Shown piece by piece: positions 47,706 to 59,560 of a stretch of DNA of 64,000 nucleotides. The translations under genes were made by a program, and so were the position numbers. The notes beneath the pieces were generated by a model. That model did no database searches. It had not been told where the DNA came from and saw only the letters and a list, made by a program, of their open reading frames with translations. The stretch is from NCBI RefSeq assembly GCF_026210795.1, contig NC_089433.1, forward strand, positions 2,319,001-2,383,000, in the 5' to 3' direction. How positions within the stretch are numbered: position 1 is the first letter of the stretch; each line of letters begins with the position of its first letter. The DNA is from Rhizophagus irregularis (taxonomy: Eukaryota; Glomeromycota; Glomeromycetes; Glomerales; Glomeraceae).

Positions 47706-48189
47706 TTTTTTACTTTTCAACCTGTATTTATTATAATTTATTAAAAAATATATATATATTATTAAATAAATTAATTTATTCCTTATCCTAAGTAAGATTT
47801 GAAATTTTTTATTTCTAAATCATAAATCGTTTAAAAATATTAAAAATAGTATTTATAATTTTTCTTAAAATATTAAGTAAATTTGTAAAGCAGTTAAAAT
47901 TACCTATAAATTATTATTTAAAGGTTGTATGAAACTTATATTAAGTTTTATTTTAAAAAAAAATTTATTTTGTTAAAAATTACATTATTTCTTTTTTTAA
48001 AAAATAATTAGCAAATGATCAGTATAACATTATTTTTATATATTAAATTCAGGGAGTATAAGAAATTATTCAGATGAAAAATAAATTTTTTTTTATTAAA
48101 TTAGTAATTAATAATTATAAAAAAATGCAATACAACTTGTTAGAATTATCTTACTGAGATAAATCAAATAATAGTAGTGCAATTTATTA

Positions 48190-48360
48190 TATTTTTTATA
48201 TAACTATGACTATAAATAATACTTTTTAATATAAGATTTTTGAAAATAAATGTAATAATAATTATAGATAAATTGTGACTATATAGAATAGATTTTAATA
48301 ATAAAATGTTTTGAACATTTAATTAATATAATTATATAATAAAATGTAACTATAATGTTG
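48190..48360. repeat. Worn inverted fragment of the pogo-like element
   Basis: attgtgactatatagaatag, then attttaataataaaatgttt, then tgaacattta is the reverse complement of 46085-46140 (ttcaaaacactttattatta) with mostly transition differences. Confidence 0.6.
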
Positions 48361-48629
48361 AATAATAGAAAAGTTTATTAGTAATGTAAGAAACAGAATA
48401 TTGCATCTATTTAAAGTATCACCTAAAATGCAATATTCAACAAATGTAATTATGATAAAAAAAATATATATTTTTGAAAATTAGTTATATAAATAACTTT
48501 ATTATAAAGATAAAAAACTTTATAAAAGATATAAAGGTAAAGAATTGACTCAGTACAAAATAATTTATTCAGATTATAAGAATAAGAATTAAATTTTAAA
48601 ACAAAAAAGCAATTTATTTAGAAGTATAC

Positions 48630-48710
48630 TAAAAATCAGCTAATGTTTTTCAATTAGTAGTTTTAATCTCTTCACCTCTATATTGATTGAAATTTGATTG
48701 GCTAAAAAAA
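48630..48710. repeat. Worn inverted fragment of the 43042-43604 element
   Basis: aatcagctaat, then ttttcaattagtagttttaa, then tctcttcacctctatattga, then aatttgattggctaaa matches the reverse complement of about 43525-43595. Confidence 0.6.
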
Positions 48711-50059
48711 AATTTTATTATTAAATATTAGAATAAATCTAATTGTAATAACTTGTAATAACTCCAATTTTATCCAATTAAAATTTAAAAACAAAAGATT
48801 AAAGACAAGAATTTTTTTAAAAAATTTTAAGAAACTGCTAAATTTTGTCTATAAGTAAAGTTCTCTAAATTAAATTTTGCATACAAAAATTTGCACATAC
48901 TAAATTTATTATTAAAAAAAACAAAAAAAGGATGTTATAAATAAAATATGTAACAAGTTGTTATAAATACATTTATTCTAAATATTAAATATTATATATA
49001 ACCTATAAAAAGTATTTTTATTAAATATATTTAAAAATATATTTAAAATATGCTTAAATTTTATATTATACTGAAATGAAAAAAATTAAATATAATTTTA
49101 AAAATAAAAATTTTTCCTTATTTTAATATAATTTTCTATTTTAAAAGAAAGTTCAAAAATTTTAACAGTTTGTTATAGCATAAAAGCATAAACCTATGGA
49201 ATAGTTAATGGCAATTATCCTTACATATTTTATGTTTGTTATCGGTAATAAAGAAAACTATAATAAATTATACCATTTTTACTCTTTGATCAACAAGAAT
49301 GATTCATTGATAATTGACGTAGCTGTCGTAGCATAATCGTCTTATTATCTGATTATCTTATCATCGCATATGGCGTGAGTACTGGAACAGAAAAATATTC
49401 TAAAAAAGAATAAATAGTGTAACTGGTAATAAATGTGTTTTTTGCCTATTTTTTGACTTATTTAATTAAAAATATTTTGTTTTGGGTAAAATTAATTTAT
49501 ACTTTTTTGGATACGATAGAATTATTAAGTTTTTATATGTAAAGTCAAGAATGCCTTCTGGCCTTTAAGTAAACTTGTAGAACAGTTAAAAATGTGCCTA
49601 CAGAAGAATCTTCAAAAGCTTTTTTAAGAAATAAAACTTGGTTGTTTATAACTCATAAATTACTGCACCACCAACCTGGCACACATTCCAGACGTACGTC
49701 CCATTTATTTTCTGATGCCGGCCAAAGTTCCATTAATGCCATAATTCTGCCCAGAATATACATTAAGATTTACGCTAAGTACCTATACAATATTTAGACA
49801 TAGTAGCATTATCAATATTTTGTATCATTATTTTAGGTTAAAAATTCATAAAAACAGAGTTCTATGAAATACCTACCAATTTCTTTTATCATTTCGTTTC
49901 TAACTAATTCACAAATTATGATTGGTTAAAATAGTTACAATAGTTACACAAATGAATGGCGTATGGCGTATTAATCTATTAAGATCAGATTCTTTGGATG
50001 ACATCTTTGAATAATACCTTCCTAGTTTAAGGACCATTCCTTTCATTAATTTATCAAAA
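48711..50059. other. Intergenic region upstream of VPS39
   Basis: AT-rich to about 49150, then more balanced. A 67-codon frame at 49594-49797 has slightly better composition than its flanks but shows no recognisable motif. The VPS39 promoter presumably lies in the last few hundred bases. Confidence 0.45.
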
Positions 50060-53000
50060 ATGCACGATGCTTTCAATGTTTTTTTAGCGTTAGATAAAGT
50101 ACCCTATAAAATAGAATCGATTTTCGCTTGTGGTTTGTTTAATGCTTTTCTTTGTTGTTAAAGTTTATAAGTTGAACCGAATGCTTACTTTTAAGATAAA
50201 AATCCAGGTCAAAAGTTATTTACGGGAACCGCTTCAGGCGCCTTGTATGTTTACGAAGTTAATGAGCCCATAGGTACGTTCTATTTTATTATTTTTCAGC
50301 CAAACTTGAAATTGAAAGGAGATTTACTTTCCTCTATATAATAGAGGATGAAGAGGTGAAAGTAGACTTAAAGGAAACTAAGAATTTTTTCAAAAAGCCC
50401 ATTGAACAATTGGATATTATTAAAGATATTGAAGTGTTGATATCGCTTTCTGGTATTTTATTATAATTAATATTATATTATTTAATCGAAATTACATTAT
50501 TATTATTCATTAATTAACCACCATTTATGTTTAAAACTTTACAAGATGGATACGTGAATATCTATGATCTGCAAACCTTTGAGTTACAAAGGCAATTAAC
50601 AAAAACACGTGGTGCAAATATATTTGCTATTGATACCAATGTAGAAATTAGCGAAGATAATGAAGGGATTCCAATGATAGCAGTTGGTGTAAGAAAAAAA
50701 TTGCTTGTTTTTACATGGCGAGATACAGAATTCATTTGTACTCAGGTGAGTAAACCTTCTTTCTCTTTTTGACTTATCTATAATTAACTTGTCTCTCTAT
50801 TACAACTCCTAAACTATAACATTCAGGAACTTTCAATTCCAGATAGAATTAAAACAATGGTTTGGGTTAATGGTGATAAAGTTTGTCTTGGGTTAACGAA
50901 TGAATACGTCTTGATAGACGTTAATTCCGGTGTGATGACTGAGCTGTTTGCTTCACATAATACACCTGGAGGTGCTTCATTTGCATATATGGGAATGTCA
51001 ATTGGTGCTAAGGCCAACAAGCCGTTAGTGACAAAATTACCTCAAGGTGAAATTCTTCTGGTTAAAGATAGTGGGTATCATATTTTTTATTGATATCGAG
51101 AAATATTATTAGTTTTTTTGTGATCTTTAGCTATAAATTGACATTTAATTTTGAGTATGAACATTTACTAAAATAGATATGAGCATTTTCACTGGACTTG
51201 ATGGAATTACTACTCGGAAAACAGGAATTGACTGGACAGGAACTCCAGAAGAAATAGGTGCGAAATTAAAACGTAAATTGTTGTATCCATATTATTAAGC
51301 GCTCACTCTTCTTATAATTAAAGGATGTTCTTATCCGTATCTTATTGCGATATTACCGAAACATGTGGAAGTCAGAAACATTGTAACTCAGAAGTTGGTC
51401 CAGACTTTTGACCTTCCTCAAGCACGATTAATTAACCAAGGAAAATATTTGTATGTTGCTAGTATTAGTAATGTTTGGAGATTTATTCCTTTGAATTTCG
51501 AAAAACAGGTATAAGAAATGGAGACTACTTTAGATTATAAATTATTTTATTAGTCAACATAAATTCAATACTTTGTTTAACATGACATATAGGAGAGAAG
51601 TCATTGATTGGTTGAGATTTGAATGATGTACGCAGCCACACGGGGGGATGGTTATGTTAAACAAAGTATTGGAGTATGTTCGTTATTGTGTTTAATCTTT
51701 TTTAATTTATACTCATAAGATCGATCAATTGGTTGAACAAAATGAATTTGATGAAGCTTTAAGTTTAGCTAAAATTGAACCTACTTTGCTTAAAGATAAG
51801 GTAATTATATCTAAATGATTGTGATGTTATTATAATGATTAAACTAATGTCATTTGTCATTTATATAGGACGCAAAAATTCGAGAGACACGTAGACTTTA
51901 CGCACATTATCTTTTCCATCAGAATAAGTTTGATGATGCTATTACAATTTTTCAAGAATTAGACGTGGACCCTAAAGAAGTTATTGCATTGTATCCCCCA
52001 TCGATATCAGGAGCTCTCCACAAGCCTGTACAACGTCCGAAAGTTTTAAAACCTTCAGATGAAATAGTTGATGATGAAATTAATAATGATCAAGAAGAAA
52101 AATCTTCGGAGGATGAGATAGAAACCGAAAATTTGGAAATTCTTGGTATTCATTTAAAAAGATATTTTTTAAAATTTTCTTATTTCAGTATTTTAACTAC
52201 TTAAATCATTTAGAGGGGAAGCTGTTGGAAGAAGCGGTTCAAACATTAATAAAATTTTTGACTGATCGGCGTCATAGAATATCTAAAATTCTAATTCAGC
52301 AGCCTCATAAAACTAACGAACCAACACCGCCAGCTTCGCCTTCGCACCGAACTAATTTAGTAAATGGGAATTTGAGTGGTACTTTGGAGCTTGCAGAATT
52401 GGTGGACACCACTCTTTTAAAATCTTATATGGTCATTAATGATGCATTGGTTGGTCCACTTCTTCGGGTACATAATTATTGTAATGTTGAGGAAGTAGAA
52501 GGACTGTTATTAGAGCGCAAAGTATGTATATATATGAAAAATTAGTGTTATTTTATTCGAGTAATAATAGATAACTTGATTATTTAGAAATACAGAGAAT
52601 TAAAAGACTTGTATCATGGAAAAGGCTTACATCGCAAATCTCTGGAACTTTTAAAAAAGTTAGTTATTGTTTTAAAGCACTTAATGTGTTATAATATTAC
52701 TCATACAACTAAATTTTTTTTAGACTTGGACAATCTTCAGAAGGCTTAATGAAAGGGACCTTTCAGACCGGGTATTATCTTCAAAAGCTTGGACCAGAAA
52801 ATTTTGATTTAATTTTAGAATTTGCAACATGGGTGTTGCAAACCAATCCTGATGAAGGGATGGAAGTGAGTTTGTCCTTTTTTTTTTATAAAATTTACTA
52901 AGAAATAAATTTACTAATTATTGACTATTTAGATATTTATTGGTGATCATCCAGAGGTTGATAATCTTCCGAGGAATAAAGTATTAGAATATCTTGAGGG

Positions 53001-54495
53001 ATTTTCATACGATTTATGCATAAAATATTTAGAACATATCATTTATGTACTTAAAGATCCGACTCCAGACTTTCACAATAAATTGATATTTAAATACCTG
53101 GCCAATGTTCAAAAATTAGAATCGCAAAAATCAGAATCGAATTCAGAAGAAGTAGGAGGTAATTAATTAAAAATTTCTTTCTAATATTTCATTAAGTTTA
53201 AATATATGTAACGTTTCTTTTTTTTTATTCTATATTAGAGGAAATCGAAGATACAAATAAAAGATTATTGAAATTTTTGGATGAATCAATGCATTATAAA
53301 GCAGAAAAAATATTAGGCCGTTTACGTTTAGATGGTACACCATTTTGTAATATTTGTGTCATTAAACTAAAAGAATTCAAACTAAATCAAACATTTTTAT
53401 GCACTACTTAGACTTTTATGAAGCTCGTGCGATTCTTCTTAGTCGTCTCGGCCAACATGACCAGGCTTTAAATATTTATGTGCACAAGTTAAAGAACGAA
53501 AAGTTGGCAGAAGAGTATATATAGAACTTAATACTCATATTTTTTAAAAAAGAACCATTTATCGTTATCTAAATATATTTATTTATGTGTAATAGATATT
53601 GTGTGAAGAATTACATTGAAACTGACGATCCTACGAAAAACGTATTCATATCGTTACTGAAAGTATATCTACGACCAAGTAATGGCGAAAAATTAATGTT
53701 AGAACCAGCAATACGATTGTTATCGCGGCATGGTTCATTTGTTAGTGCTTCTGATGTAAGTTAACTTTCCTAATAATTCATTATTATATGGAATTTTATG
53801 ATTGTAAACTTTGTCATTATATAGGCTTTGAATATGCTTCCTCTCACAACTAAAGTATCGGAATTGTATCAATTTGTCGAAAAATATATCAGGGAGAACA
53901 ATAAGAATAGGAATATGAATATGATTATTAAGAATTTATTGAAAGCTGATCAACGCCAGGTAAATAAATCTATGCAAACTAGCGAAATATACCAAATTTC
54001 TGGTCCCAAACCAATATTTAGATTAGTCTGCTAATAGCTTAAATATTCCGCATATCAGATGACTAATGCTGGCCAACTCTTATTAGGCATTATAAAATTG
54101 GCCAATAAATTAAATTATACCAATTGTGAGATACAAAATTAATTACGTTTTGATATAAAAATCTAGGTTGAAGAACAATTAATGTTTTATCGATCTCGGA
54201 GAGTTAAAATCGATGAAGATAAGATGTGTCCACAATGTACGCGTCGTATTGGGCAAAGGTATGCGGTTTTGTCTGCTATTATAATCATCATCTTGTTACA
54301 TCTAACCATTATGATTACTAAATTTATTTTTTAGTGTATTTGCCGTTTTTCCTAACGGTGTTGTTGTTCATTACCATTGTAAAGAAAAGGTATAATTAAT
54401 ACATGATTCTACATTTAGACTTCCAATTCTAATTTCTAATTTATAAATTCATTTTTCCGTAGTATTCACAATCGAATGACACGTCAATATTATAG
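50060..54495 (+). CDS. VPS39: Vps39/Vam6-like subunit of the HOPS tethering complex
   Basis: Twenty exons encode 915 aa: 50060-50132, 50196-50273, 50345-50452, 50546-50745, 50827-51070, 51177-51257, 51324-51508, 51720-51800, 51869-52145, 52214-52521, 52588-52658, 52724-52865, 52933-53158, 53239-53334, 53412-53514, 53596-53755, 53825-53959, 54167-54258, 54335-54389, 54463-54495. Residues about 15-300 are a CNH beta-propeller (KLFTGTASGALYVYEV, MIAVGVRKKLLVFTW, KTMVWVNGDKVCLGL). A long helical solenoid follows (FDDAITIFQELDVDPKEVIALYP, ARAILLSRLGQHDQALNIYV). The C-terminal zinc site is CPQC near 878-881, then HYHC. Vps39 binds Rab7/Ypt7 and tethers late endosomes and vacuoles. An acidic insert lies at about 410-440. 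Exon 1 begins at the only ATG in a good context. Intron 7 contains a hairpin insertion. Confidence 0.92.
51566..51671. mobile_element. 106-bp inverted-repeat insertion in VPS39 intron 7
   Basis: caatactttgtttaacat at 51566-51583 is exactly inverted at 51654-51671. The interior is comparatively GC-rich (cgcagccacacggggggatgg). This is a perfect 18-bp TIR around 70 bp of unrelated sequence, like a very small MITE. The intron is the longest of the gene. Confidence 0.7.
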
Positions 54496-55192
54496 CTTCA
54501 TTCGAGTTGAGTATGATCCTTATAACTGTTAGACAATTCAAATCTAGCACGGGATTACTTTCATTTTAATATCATTTTATCATTTTATAATATTATTTAT
54601 TTTTGTGGACTACAATTTGATTTCTTAACGTTGGATTATATGATCAAACCATTTTGCATATCATGAAACTCTGCAATATAGAAATTTATTTACATTCGTT
54701 TTCGCCTTATTTGTAAGTGGAATATCATAATTTATTAGACATTTTTGATTTTTTTTAACAGAAATATCGATTATTTGTAATTAATTTATAGTTCATTTTA
54801 TTTATATGCATATTAAAAAAGAATTTCTTTACAATATCAAATTAATGCGTCACAAATAATAGAAAAAAAATACAAAGTTCCTACATATCTGCTTAAAAGA
54901 TAAAACTCTATAAAAACTCTTAAATTTGAAATTATAGGTTCTCTATATATATAATAAAAAATTAAATGCTTTCAGATTACTAAATAATCGTCATTTTGTT
55001 TTTAGTGTAATAAAAATGTTTTTTTAATGATTTCTACACATATATATATATATATATAATGAAAAATAAATAATTAATCCTGCTACAACTAACAAATACA
55101 TTAATCCGAGATGCATCTATTATAAAGATTATTTTGTGAAGACCATAAATAATATCATGAATATTAAATTAGTGTCATTTTCGGCTAAAAGT
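54496..55192. other. Intergenic region between convergent VPS39 and ABCD genes
   Basis: Holds both 3' ends, AT-rich, with an AT dinucleotide run near 55043-55059. No gene is seen. Confidence 0.55.
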
Positions 55193-58100
55193 TCAATCTG
55201 AATTATTGCTACTAGAAGAGCTATTCTTTTCGTTATCAGCTTCTTCACCCTCATCATCTTGTCCAAGCTCAAATTTCTTTTTACTAGCTTTACCGGTTTT
55301 ACCATGTGAGGTAAATGGTGTTGTTAAATCGCTTTCTTCAAGTCTATAAATATGTATAATGTTTAATTGGTATAAAAATAAAAATATATTAAATAACATA
55401 AATATCGATAAAGAAGATACTTACTTTCTAAACTCGTAACCTCCTTCTCCATCAAAACGAAGCAACCATTCGTGATATTTAACTAATTTGTTTAAAAGTA
55501 AATATTAAAACTATATATATCTCAACAAAAACAAAAAAAAAGGCAACATAAAAACTTGTAGTACACTCACACTATAATAAAATTAAAGCATAAAAGCACA
55601 ATAATCAAAAAGTTAAATTAATTAGCAATGAATATCCAAGGAAAAATGTAACGAAATAATTAAAAAAAAAATTATTACCAATGAATGCCTATGAGATACA
55701 GTAAATAATGTAATGCCTAAAGTACGAGCATGGGTGTACATAATACCCTCAACATCAACACTTACTGCACTAGTACATTCGTCTAAAATTGCCTATTGAA
55801 AATTATAGTCAATAATTCGTAATTCGTAAATCAAGTAATATCAAAAGGAAATTTCTTACAAATTGAGGACGGTGGTAAAAAAGTCTAGCCATGGCTATTC
55901 TCTAAAGTTAAATGAAAAAGGTTAATCAAATCTCGATTAATATACAATGTTCAAATTTATTCACCTGTTTTTCCCCACCCGACAAAACATCAGCCCAATC
56001 TTGAACTGCATCCCAGCCTCCATCACGCTTCACCAAATATTCTAAATGAACGACATTAAGTAATTCCATTAATTTGCCATCATCAAACTCCTTGAAACGT
56101 GCTTGAGCTTTCGTATCTGGATAGATAACCTAATTAAAGAATATATATTCAACAAAAATAATTATGTAAAATAAACGAGAACTAATAATAATCTATTTCA
56201 TACCTGATCACGGAGCGTGCCAAGCGCCAAGTACGGTTTTTGAGGTACGTAAAACAATTTTGATGCTGTTGGCTTAGTAACAACACCATCTATAAATTAG
56301 GATTTATCTTAGTTTATATTATGAATCTAAATAGAAATTTAAACAAAATAATAACATACCAAATAAGGGCCATAAATCACCAAGAATACGGAAAAGAGAA
56401 CTTTTTCCCTAATTTAAAAGAAATTAATTGTACGGGACTTCTCCGATATGCTAAAGTAAAGTAATAGTTAAGAAAGTATACATACGCATCCATTAGGTCC
56501 GGAAATAAGGCAGTTCATTCCCGTTTCAACTTCGAAAGATAACTCTTTCACCTATAATTATCGAACTATAAGCAATTTGCAACGAACAAATATAGATAAA
56601 GGAATGGCATTTACCAATATGTCATTATTTGGTGTAACAATAGGAACTTTTTCAAAAATAATGACTCCATCTTTTGTTATAATTTTTCCTTTGAGATCGT
56701 TCGGTGTAACCGCTATGGTTCACAGAGAAATATGCAAATAAATTACGGATACTTGAATAATCACAAATTATAAAATCAAAGCGTTTTATTACCTCGGCTG
56801 ATATTAGCTTCATTTGAGTCATTGTTTATCATTGTACGTTCATATCGCCCTTTATTAACATCCTCAAGAACATCAAAAAGTTCTGCAACACGCGACTATT
56901 TAAATAGAGAATAATTTGATTAATAAATATCTAGAATAATTGAGAAAGAGAAAAGTAGACATACAGTATATCCCGCAAATCTGGTCAAATCACGTCCAGC
57001 AAGAATTAATCTACCCACAGCTTGTGATAAATTTACAAGATAACCAGCTAAATAAAAAAAAAAGAGTTAATCTACATTACAATGTTAAAATAAATAAATC
57101 AATGTTACTTACAATTTCTTGAATAATCTTCCATAATCTTCGTTGGGTCGGAATCGAGTTTGCCCATATATTCAGTGGCTTTAAAGATAAACAGATTATA
57201 TTTTATAATTTTATATTAAAACATGATGAAATATTTACTTAAACATACCATATTGCGGGTTAAATACAGGGCGTGCCAGCAAGCTAAAAAGGATTATATA
57301 ATTTTGTGATTTCAAAAGTAATAAGTAATATAAAATAGTAGATAACATACTAGTACGCTGTCATAGTGGCACAATATTTAACCAATACTGAATCGAAAAT
57401 TCCATTAGCGAACCGAAGTCGATATATTTTTTTCACGTGTCGCACAATCTTATCAAAACTTCCATTTACAACAGTTCGCTCTCGTTCACCACCGCCATAA
57501 AAGGCAATTTCTTCAGAGTGAGTGATAATTCTCGACTAGAAAATGAATAATAAAGTGAATATCGAAGAATCAATGAATCCTATAATCCGAAGGAAAAAAA
57601 AATTTATTATTACATGTGTGAACCTAAAATCACCTTCAAGTTTTTGTTCTATAGCGGTAACTGTATAAAATTCGGAGAGAAGGAATTTAGTCACAAAAAA
57701 AAATTTCTAAAAAAAAATGGAAATACCTTACATTTTCCGAAAGGTGGTGAAATTGCACGTAAAAGAGCACCGGAAGTAAGGAAGTACACGATCATATAAA
57801 TCGGAGCTAAATAATAAGAAACAAAATAGAATGAATACATAATTTAACTGAAAGAATATAGCTCATTAATTAGATTACCTTCTCGACCACTAAAACGCGT
57901 TACACGTATACGTTTTGGAATTTATATGAATAATTTGTCATTTTTTCTTTCTTTCTTTTTTTTTTTTTAACAAAAACATGGATAAAAAATGAATTGAAAA
58001 TTATAGTTCATACATGGCTTCACCCAGTTTATATGCAAACAAAACTATGTCTACTAGGGGCTTGGTAATATCCGAATATAAATGACTTAGATTTTCTGCG

Positions 58101-59277
58101 AATTTATCAATGTCCTAATCAAAAGAAGGAAGCTTAACCATCTTGCAGGTTTTTAATATGATAAACCGAAAGTAATCGAGTTTATACCTGTGTCAGCAAT
58201 TGATCCGAATTCTGGATTCGGTTATCGATATTCGATATTTTGTAGAAAGTAATATCTTTTAAATATTGTTCGTGAGCATACTGTAAGAAAAGAAAAGTTT
58301 ATTTTAATTTAAATCGTAAAAATTAAATAACAAATAAATTTACCCTTGTAAGCCTAGTTCGGAACGCTAAAGACAACGCGCTTATAGTAAGTTTCAATGA
58401 ATTATTCACTATACTCATTGGCCACTATTATAATTAACATAATTGACTATATAAATAGAAATAATAGACGCGTGAAAAATAAAAAAAAAAGTTAACAAAG
58501 TGAAATACCATCATAAATCCAAATTCCACAACGGCTCGAGCGATAAAAGTTTTCCGATCGCGAGATACAATCGCTTTAACAACATGTCTGTATAAATTTT
58601 AGAACCGAGTACTGTGAGTGCGACTAAAACAAAAAACTAATACAACATCACTTAATGACACACCCGTTAAATCCAGAAAACCTATAAAATGTAGCAAATA
58701 AATAAAAATTATAATTAATTATGAAGATAAATAATTTATTAGTCATTCTTATAAGTTCATTGCATATTATTAGGTGACAATTTTTGTCAATATAACTGAC
58801 AAAATAAATTTTAATAGTTATACACGCTTTTTTTTATTGATAGATTGCTAATCTGATATTTACCATATATCAAGCCATGTGCGAGCTATTAATACCATAG
58901 CTAAGCTTATAAGCAGAGCGGCTTCCTTACTGGCGACTCCTAATAAAAGTCGAATATATAAAAAATGAACGCGGAAATTGCTGAAAAGACAAAGGTTAGA
59001 ACAACAACTTACCTGGTATACAAATTGGCAATAATTTTTTGATCTGCGCTAAGAAACGCGCGTCTACACCGATTCTTTTTTGTTTTCTATTTCTGTTATC
59101 TTGGCCTTCTGCAGCACGCGCTGCGGCACGTTCGGACTGTTTCTTTTTCTCTTGTTCGACATATTGCTTGATTAAATATACAGCCGCAACACTAATAATA
59201 AGTACAGCCGATCGCTTCTTTGAAGAAATTAATGATTTGGGAGATATTTCGGCAAATGAAGACATATTCTGCCCCAT
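55193..59277 (-). CDS. Peroxisomal ABCD-type half transporter (fatty acyl-CoA), with microexons
   Basis: Twenty-five minus-strand exons, 715 aa: 59277-59013, 58939-58864, 58681-58664, 58587-58509, 58424-58344, 58280-58188, 58114-58014, 57889-57879, 57806-57732, 57660-57614, 57535-57351, 57283-57249, 57178-57113, 57047-56965, 56895-56793, 56712-56615, 56551-56486, 56408-56360, 56289-56204, 56129-55965, 55901-55860, 55792-55679, 55571, 55482-55425, 55343-55193. The subfamily D membrane domain shows [21 protein letters not shown] and an EEIAFYGG-type EAA loop. The nucleotide-binding domain has Walker A GPNGCGKSS (490-498), signature LSGGEKQ (588-594), Walker B AILDEC and H-loop H642. These proteins dimerise and import long-chain acyl-CoA into peroxisomes for beta-oxidation (Pxa1/Pxa2, ABCD1-3). 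Exons of 18, 11 and 1 nt are required by the frame. The Ser/Asn-rich acidic tail is extra. Confidence 0.9.
55571..55571 (-). other. Predicted single-nucleotide exon of the ABCD gene
   Basis: On the minus strand the sequence reads ttttattatag-T-gtgagtgtac. It is an acceptor with a polypyrimidine/AT tract, one base, then a near-consensus donor. Exon 22 ends in phase 0 after HRHSL; exon 24 needs one extra base to give [14 protein letters not shown]. The single T makes the codon TTT (Phe 647) at the junction, where family members carry an aromatic residue (SLWKYH in ABCD1). Confidence 0.65.
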
Positions 59278-59560
59278 TATGGCCGTTTATAGAAACGTAA
59301 AAAAGAATACTCAAACGTCGGTTTAAAAATCAAACAAACCACCGAGATTTTTTTTTTAAAAAAAAAATATTAAAAAATTTGTGAAACATAGTATTACGTC
59401 AGCTGTATTTATGATGAATAAGGAACTTCACTCAAATTTCCTTATTAAATTTTTTTACAAACCAATATAGGAATAGTTTAAAGGAGAAATTTTATTTGAT
59501 TTATATTAACTTTTTTTTTATTATAATATGTTACTAAGCTACCTCTCACAAAAATCATAT
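59278..59560. promoter_or_regulatory. Short region between GATA gene end and ABCD gene start
   Basis: Both genes read leftward. These 283 bp hold the 3' end of the GATA gene and the promoter of the ABCD gene. A poly(T)/poly(A) tract lies at 59349-59368. No specific site is assigned. Confidence 0.45.

Noticed and set aside
49594-49797. 67-codon frame upstream of VPS39
   Set aside because: Composition is slightly better than background but there is no recognisable motif and no conserved start context. It is left as intergenic.
55425-55679. Repairing the ABCD frame with another donor or acceptor instead of a 1-nt exon
   Set aside because: The next GT downstream adds nine codons without changing phase, and the next AG upstream adds 28 nt and brings a stop. 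Neither restores [11 protein letters not shown].
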